Below, piece after piece: positions 59,691-64,000 of a DNA stretch of 64,000 bases. A model generated the notes under the pieces. The model was not told where the DNA came from and did not search any database. It saw only the letters and a program-made list of their open reading frames with translations. Location: the NCBI RefSeq assembly GCF_050483325.1, contig NZ_JBCMYF010000006.1, forward strand, positions 62,001-126,000. Direction: 5' to 3'. A program made the position numbers and the translations under genes. The DNA comes from Bacillus_P idriensis_A. Lineage in GTDB: Bacteria; Bacillota; Bacilli; Bacillales; Bacillaceae. Within the stretch, counting starts at the first letter, position 1; each line of letters starts with the position of its first letter.

Positions 59691-60622
59691 TATTCCTGAA
59701 GAAATAAATCACTTGATAAGTAGCGCTCACCGGTGTCGCAGGCGATGCATATGACGACATCATCAGGAGTGAGGCGTTTTGCTACTTCGAGCGCAGCAAA
59801 ACAGGCAGCGCCTGATGAAGGGCCGACCAATATGCCCTCTTCTGCGGCAAGGCGGCGAGTAATGTTGTATGCCTCGTCATCTTTAATTTTGAAAATTTCA
59901 TCATAAACGCTTTGATTCAGAATTTCAGGGATGAATCCCGGACTGGTTCCTACAAGCTTATGCTTGCCGGGTTTCCCGCCCGACAGGACAGGAGATCCTG
60001 CTGGTTCAACAACGTGAACTGTAAGGTCAGGATAATGCTCTTTCAGCCTTTCGCCAGTTCCTGTAATGGTTCCGCCTGTACCGGCAGTCGCCACAAATGC
60101 GGACAGTTTTTTGCCAAGCTTGTCCATTGCACCAATGATTTCAGGCGCTGTGGATTTGCGGTGTGCATCTGAATTAGCTTCATTATCAAACTGCATTGGA
60201 ACAAAGCTGTCCGGGATTTCTTTTGCCAGTTCGTTCGCTTTATTGATGGCACCCGGCATTTTCTCATCGCCTGGCGTCAATACGACTTTAGCGCCGTAGG
60301 CTTTTAATAGATTAATTCGTTCCTGTGTCATTGTATCGGGCATAACGAGAATGGCTTTATAGCCTCTCGCTGCGGCGTTCATTGCAAGCCCGATGCCGGT
60401 ATTGCCTGAAGTCGGCTCAATAATCGTGGAGTTCTTATTTAAAAGACCTTGTTTTTCAGCCTCAATGATCATATTTAATGCGGCTCTGTCTTTTACACTT
60501 CCGCTCGGATTGAAAAACTCAAGCTTCAAATAGACGTCCGCTCCGTTTTCAGGGTTCAGCCGATTTAATTTTAATAAGGGAGTGCTGCCAATTAAATCTG
60601 CTATATTTTCAACTACACGCAT
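59690..60622 (-). CDS. ytkP: Cysteine synthase (O-acetylserine thiol-lyase), YtkP-like
   Basis: 310 residues, PLP fold type II. PLP lysine K44 in NPSGSVKDRAA; substrate loop TSGNTGIG (about 72-79); phosphate cup GTGGTITG (about 178-185). Makes cysteine from O-acetylserine and sulfide. ATG 60622 follows AAAGGAG; 47 upstream in-frame codons lack a site. In B. subtilis the homologue in this neighbourhood is YtkP. No CymR or S-box control was identified. Confidence 0.9.
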   Translation of the reverse strand: MRVVENIADLIGSTPLLKLNRLNPENGADVYLKLEFFNPSGSVKDRAALNMIIEAEKQGLLNKNSTIIEPTSGNTGIGLAMNAAARGYKAILVMPDTMTQERINLLKAYGAKVVLTPGDEKMPGAINKANELAKEIPDSFVPMQFDNEANSDAHRKSTAPEIIGAMDKLGKKLSAFVATAGTGGTITGTGERLKEHYPDLTVHVVEPAGSPVLSGGKPGKHKLVGTSPGFIPEILNQSVYDEIFKIKDDEAYNITRRLAAEEGILVGPSSGAACFAALEVAKRLTPDDVVICIACDTGERYLSSDLFLQE

Positions 60623-60784
60623 TTCTCTCAGCTCCTTTATTTGATATGATAGCATATATTTTTTCAGCAGCCATCCAAAGCGCTTGATTATATTCTTGCC
60701 TGTATTTTTGATAAAATGAAAACTTAAGTAACTTTTGCGCTCTTGGCTAATTTCTGAAACCAATTAAGAACAGGAGTCTGAAAA

Positions 60785-61336
60785 ATGACAATGACACATT
60801 TTTTTATAGGGATTTCACTTGAGGAAGCAATTGCGGAATCTATTTATAATCAAACGTCCCTTTTGAGGGAAGAAAAACAGTTTAAATCTTGGGTCCACCC
60901 CCTGGATTATCACCTTACACTGGCTTTTTTAGGGCATCCATCATCTGAAAATCAATTAAATCAGGTGAAGCAGGAGCTTGTGAATAACCTTGCAGGCTAT
61001 CATTCCTTCAATCTGCAGATAACTGAATTTCAGACATTCGGGAGACCGCAGTCTCCAAGGATTTTATGGCTGGGAATAGAGGAATCAAAAAAACTTGCAG
61101 AGCTTCGCAGGGAGGTTTATCAGGTATGTCAGACTGCTGGTTTTAAACTGGACGAGCGTCCGTTTGCTCCTCATATTACAGTTGCAAGGAAATGGATCTC
61201 AGAAAAAGATTTCTTAAAACAGCTCATTCCTTCACCTGAAAAGCTGAGCTTTAAAGTGAGGGCTGTTGACCTTTTCGAGACAAAGCTTGCTGAAGTGCCT
61301 AAATATCATTCTATACACAACGTGACGCTGCGCTGA
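60785..61336 (+). CDS. thpR: RNA 2',3'-cyclic phosphodiesterase ThpR (YtlP)
   Basis: 183 residues, 2H phosphoesterase fold. Two HxT-type motifs, YHLTLAFLG (H43) and PHITVARKW (H near 129), form the active site. Formerly called 2'-5' RNA ligase. AGGAG precedes the ATG. First gene of a tight run toward cidA, cidB and ytlQ. Confidence 0.9.
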   Translation: MTMTHFFIGISLEEAIAESIYNQTSLLREEKQFKSWVHPLDYHLTLAFLGHPSSENQLNQVKQELVNNLAGYHSFNLQITEFQTFGRPQSPRILWLGIEESKKLAELRREVYQVCQTAGFKLDERPFAPHITVARKWISEKDFLKQLIPSPEKLSFKVRAVDLFETKLAEVPKYHSIHNVTLR

Positions 61337-61389
61337 AATAAGGTTTGCCTGTCATCCTGTGTATCAACAAACGTAAAGCAGGGATAACG

Positions 61390-61767
61390 ATGAAATGGAT
61401 GAAAATAGTAATTCAAATTGCTTGTTTGTATTTTTTTTACCTGGCTGGAGTCTTTATACAGCAGAGTTTGCAGCTGTCTATGCCCGGGAGCATCATCGGC
61501 ATGTTTCTTCTGTTTTTCTGCCTTTCTTTAAAGATCATCAGGCTGCCGCTTTTAAAAGCAGGAAGTTCTATGCTGTTAAGTCATTTATCACTGCTTTTTA
61601 TACCGGCTACAGTCGGATTAATCGATCATTTTGATTTGTTCAGCGGGAAAGGAATCATCAGTGCGCTTGTCGCACTGTTCAGTACAGCGCTGGTTATGAT
61701 TTCGTCCGCTGCCATCGGTCAGAGGCTTATGAATTCGGACGTGTCAGAAAAAAGAGGAGAAGTCTAA
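61390..61767 (+). CDS. cidA: CidA/LrgA-family holin-like protein
   Basis: 125 residues with four helices and the LrgA/CidA family pattern (FFYLAGVFIQQSLQLSMPGS; SLLFIPATVGLIDH). In Bacilli CidA/LrgA proteins pair with CidB/LrgB in murein hydrolase export or pyruvate transport. ATG 61390 follows GCAGGG; 15 upstream codons are dropped. Its stop overlaps the ATG of cidB by one base (TAATG). Confidence 0.9.
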   Translation: MKWMKIVIQIACLYFFYLAGVFIQQSLQLSMPGSIIGMFLLFFCLSLKIIRLPLLKAGSSMLLSHLSLLFIPATVGLIDHFDLFSGKGIISALVALFSTALVMISSAAIGQRLMNSDVSEKRGEV

Positions 61768-62456
61768 TGTTTTTAGCAGTATTGTTCATAACTTTAACGA
61801 TTGTTGTTTATGCAGCCATGAGGGAGCTCTATAAGAAGTATCCGCATCCTTTTCTTGTACCTATAGCTACGTGCACTTTTTTTATCATTCTTCTTTTGTT
61901 GGGTAGCGGAACGGATTACGCAGAATACATGAAAGGCGGCAAATGGATTGACGGGCTGCTTGGTCCTGCGGTTGTGGCTTTGGCTTATCCTTTATATGAA
62001 AGCCGGAGGATTCTGAAAAAATATGCTCTTGCGATTCTTGGAAGTGTTTTTGCAGGAAGCATCATTGGCATAGGCAGCGGAACGCTTCTTGCAGGAATTT
62101 TTCATGTGGATGAAGAGCTGATTTTATCTCTTGCGCCAAAATCAGTGACAAATCCGGTTGCAATGGATATTGCAGACATAATCGGAGGCATACCGGCGAT
62201 TGCTGTCGTATATGTAGTCATCGCAGGGGTCTCAGGTGCCATGTTTGGGCCCTCTTTGCTGCAGCTTTTTGGCATTCATCATTCAGTAGCAAAAGGAATT
62301 GGACTTGGTGCGGCCTCACATGGAACCGGGACGGCCAGAGCACTGGAGCTTGGTGAGCTTGAAGGTGCCATCAGCTCGATTTCAATGACTTTATGCGCCA
62401 TTTTTACAGCGATTATTTGCCCGCTGCTCGCACCATTTATATTAAATTTGCTTTGA
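61767..62456 (+). CDS. cidB: CidB/LrgB-family membrane protein
   Basis: 229 residues, six or seven helices. The LrgB signature LAPKSVTNPVAMDIADIIGG (about 128-147) and GLGAASHGTGTARALELGE (about 188-206) are complete. Partner of CidA. AGAGGAG is the ribosome site and translation is coupled to cidA. Whether this pair works as a lysis-control system or as a pyruvate carrier like B. subtilis PftAB cannot be told; no two-component regulator or LysR gene is adjacent. Confidence 0.91.
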   Translation: MFLAVLFITLTIVVYAAMRELYKKYPHPFLVPIATCTFFIILLLLGSGTDYAEYMKGGKWIDGLLGPAVVALAYPLYESRRILKKYALAILGSVFAGSIIGIGSGTLLAGIFHVDEELILSLAPKSVTNPVAMDIADIIGGIPAIAVVYVVIAGVSGAMFGPSLLQLFGIHHSVAKGIGLGAASHGTGTARALELGELEGAISSISMTLCAIFTAIICPLLAPFILNLL

Positions 62457-62470
62457 GGAGTTGAAAAAAG

Positions 62471-63412
62471 TTGGCTCAATTAATCAAGATCCATTCCTGC
62501 ATATCTCGTTATGAAATGGATATATACCGCTACCAAAGCCAATTTCTGCGCTTAAAAAAACAGCAATGGCAAATGATCAAGCTGGCATATGAAAATAACG
62601 AGTTTCAGCGCTTTATAAGCCGGCAAACGGAGACAATAGATGAGGCAGAAGGAATAGAGGAAAAAGAGAATTTCTTAAGTAAAGTGAGAAATAAATTCGG
62701 GAAGAAAGAAGAAACCGTGTCTTACGATTTGACCATCCCGGCTTCAGATCAGCCATCAGATACAATAGAATTGATTTTCAACTCTGTTCCCCGTTCAATG
62801 GAAGAGCTGAAAGTCAAATTTATGAATCACATCTTTATGTTCCAAATGAAATGGGCAACGTCTACTATCCGTGAAAAATCTTATGCAGATACATCATTCT
62901 ACGAAGATGATAGGCTGCATGAACTTCTTCAGAAATTGCCTGATCAGCATCTTATCATGTATTATCCTGTCTTCAAAATGAAAAATACATCCATTTCGCT
63001 TGACCCACTATTAATTAGCCCGAGAGAAATCGTTTGTATACATTATCTGGAAGGGGAACAGCACGATGTTTTTGAAGGTTCATCTGAACGCTTCTGGATA
63101 GTGAATCCGGGAGATGATGAAAAAAAACAGCTATCTCCATTAATCAGTCTGAATCGGACTGGAACAATCGTAAAGCAATTACTCAAAGAAAGAAATATCA
63201 AACTTGATATAAAAAAGGTGCTGGTGTGCAAAAACGGATTCATTGAGTTCCCCCAGGCGCCATTCGACATAACAATTGCAGACAAGCGGAATTTCAGCCA
63301 ATGGTTTCAAACTTACAGAGATTCTTCAACTCCGATTAAGCATGATCAGCTGAAAGCTGCTGAAATTCTTTTGTCACAATGCTTGATTGATTCTTTCCGC
63401 AGAAACGATTAA
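62471..63412 (+). CDS. ytlQ: YtlQ-like protein with NERD-like domain
   Basis: 313 residues, cytosolic. An N-terminal helical part (about 1-75, basic and charged) precedes a mixed domain with LISPREIVCIHYLEGE and FEGSSERFWIV (about 178-206), like the Bacillus YtlQ/NERD-type proteins. The start is TTG 62471 with GAGGAG about 11 bases upstream. Activity is unproven; the NERD link is from memory. Terminator at its stop codon. Confidence 0.78.
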   Translation: MAQLIKIHSCISRYEMDIYRYQSQFLRLKKQQWQMIKLAYENNEFQRFISRQTETIDEAEGIEEKENFLSKVRNKFGKKEETVSYDLTIPASDQPSDTIELIFNSVPRSMEELKVKFMNHIFMFQMKWATSTIREKSYADTSFYEDDRLHELLQKLPDQHLIMYYPVFKMKNTSISLDPLLISPREIVCIHYLEGEQHDVFEGSSERFWIVNPGDDEKKQLSPLISLNRTGTIVKQLLKERNIKLDIKKVLVCKNGFIEFPQAPFDITIADKRNFSQWFQTYRDSSTPIKHDQLKAAEILLSQCLIDSFRRND

Positions 63413-63434
63413 TGCGCCTTTAGGCGTATTTTTT
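63412..63434 (+). terminator. Terminator of ytlQ
   Basis: ATGCGCC, four-base loop, GGCGTATTTTTTT. Confidence 0.78.
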
Positions 63435-63537
63435 TGCGTTTCATACATACAGTCTCCTTAAAAAAAGCTATAATTTTACTTGACTGGGAATATCTCCAGA
63501 GATATTCAAGGAATTAAAGAAGATAATGGAGCTAAGA

Positions 63538-64000
63538 ATGAAAAACAGCATATACTTTATCATTAACCCTCTTGCAGGGAATGGCAGATCATTACGTGTT
63601 TGGAAAAAGGTAAAAGCTGAACTTGAACGCAATCATGCAGACTATCGTTCTTTTTTAACTGAATATTCAGGTCATGCTGAAATACTGGCCAGGCAAATCG
63701 CGACGATACAGGATTATCACCTGAAGACAGTTATTGGAATAGGCGGGGACGGGACAATCCATGAAATTGTAAATGGGCTGAGTGACTTCCATTCTGTGCA
63801 AATCGGATTTATTCCAGCCGGATCCGGCAATGACTTTAAGAGAGGATACAACCTTTCGTCAAAAGACCACGCCTCGATTTTTCGCAGGCTTCAAAGGCAA
63901 GTAAACAGCTTTGATCTCGGCCAATATCATACGGGGCAGATGAACCGTTTCTTTGTAAACAGCATGGGCGCAGGATTTGATGCTTATGTTGCAAAGCTTT
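63538..64000 (+). CDS. ytlR: Diacylglycerol/lipid kinase family protein YtlR, 5' part (right edge)
   Basis: The first 154 codons are inside the window. N-terminal FIINPLAGNGRSL (about 8-20) and the catalytic GGDGT loop (69-73), then PAGSGNDFKRG, define the DagK/YegS lipid and sphingosine kinase superfamily. The start ATG follows ATGGAG at a short distance. In B. subtilis ytlP, ytlQ and ytlR are neighbours. The C-terminal domain lies beyond the window. Confidence 0.9.
   Translation, partial: MKNSIYFIINPLAGNGRSLRVWKKVKAELERNHADYRSFLTEYSGHAEILARQIATIQDYHLKTVIGIGGDGTIHEIVNGLSDFHSVQIGFIPAGSGNDFKRGYNLSSKDHASIFRRLQRQVNSFDLGQYHTGQMNRFFVNSMGAGFDAYVAKL

Overview
The window looks like a chromosome segment of a low-GC, spore-forming Bacillaceae bacterium (Bacillus or Metabacillus-like). 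Supporting signs are strong AGGAGG ribosome sites, frequent TTG starts, U-rich hairpin terminators, an S-box (SAM) riboswitch, a T-box leader, a SigB-type promoter, a Cse60-type sporulation gene, Fur-regulated basic proteins, and long stretches of the B. subtilis 'yt' region gene set (dps, ytkC, ytkD, ytlA/C/D, ytmA/B, pckA, metK, asnB, ytoA, ytpA/B, ytqA/B, ytzC, ytrA-F, leuS, ytwF, ytfP, ytgP, ytzG, ytzE, pbuO, pepV, ytkP, ytlP/Q/R). Both window edges cut genes: rpsN on the left and ytlR on the right.

Layout. (1) 1-11,000 is an accessory metal-limitation island. It holds two zinc-independent S14 copies, two strong Zur-box-like operators, zinc-independent GTP cyclohydrolase FolE2, two near-identical copies of the YcgR/YcgQ membrane pair, formyl-THF deformylase PurU and a small fbpA-fbpB unit behind a Fur box. 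It is scarred by decay: broken DUF817 and PadR genes, a truncated FAD oxidoreductase, an ABC-ATPase fragment fused to a MATE fragment, and an S14 gene that has lost its start. (2) 11,000-32,700 is mostly conserved core: dps, nudix, IspA protease, a NitT/TauT-type importer, pckA, riboswitch-controlled metK, asnB, cell-envelope genes, ytpA/ytpB and the tRNA wobble-uridine modification pair ytqA/ytqB. (3) 32,700-38,340 holds a 52-bp tandem array followed by the ytr ABC-transporter operon behind a very long palindromic operator. (4) 38,750-45,300 holds an MFS exporter and a sigma-54-controlled ketone-body operon (activator, scoA, scoB, GntP-type permease, 3-hydroxybutyrate dehydrogenase). (5) 45,380-58,100 holds T-box leuS, rhodanese, a Cse60-type protein, the MurJ-type flippase, a pseudouridine synthase, a purine permease and dipeptidase V. 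(6) 58,200-64,000 holds an MFS carrier, cysteine synthase, RNA 2',3'-cyclic phosphodiesterase, a CidA/CidB pair, ytlQ and the start of ytlR.

Intergenic DNA is rich in dispersed repeats. A 123-bp unit occurs as tandem arrays (7.3 kb, 48.6 kb) and as partial copies (53.8 kb, 59.5 kb). A 52-bp unit occurs inside two elements that share the same outer flanks (32.7 kb with 13 units, 53.4 kb with 3 units). A GC-rich Bacillus-type repeat lies at 8.7 kb.

The least ordinary biology is the zinc/iron island with its duplicated uncharacterised YcgR-YcgQ pair, and the sigma-54 ketone-body operon, whose -24/-12 promoter is consensus and whose upstream palindrome is a good candidate activator site. All functional statements rest on reading the sequence and on family knowledge; no database search was run.
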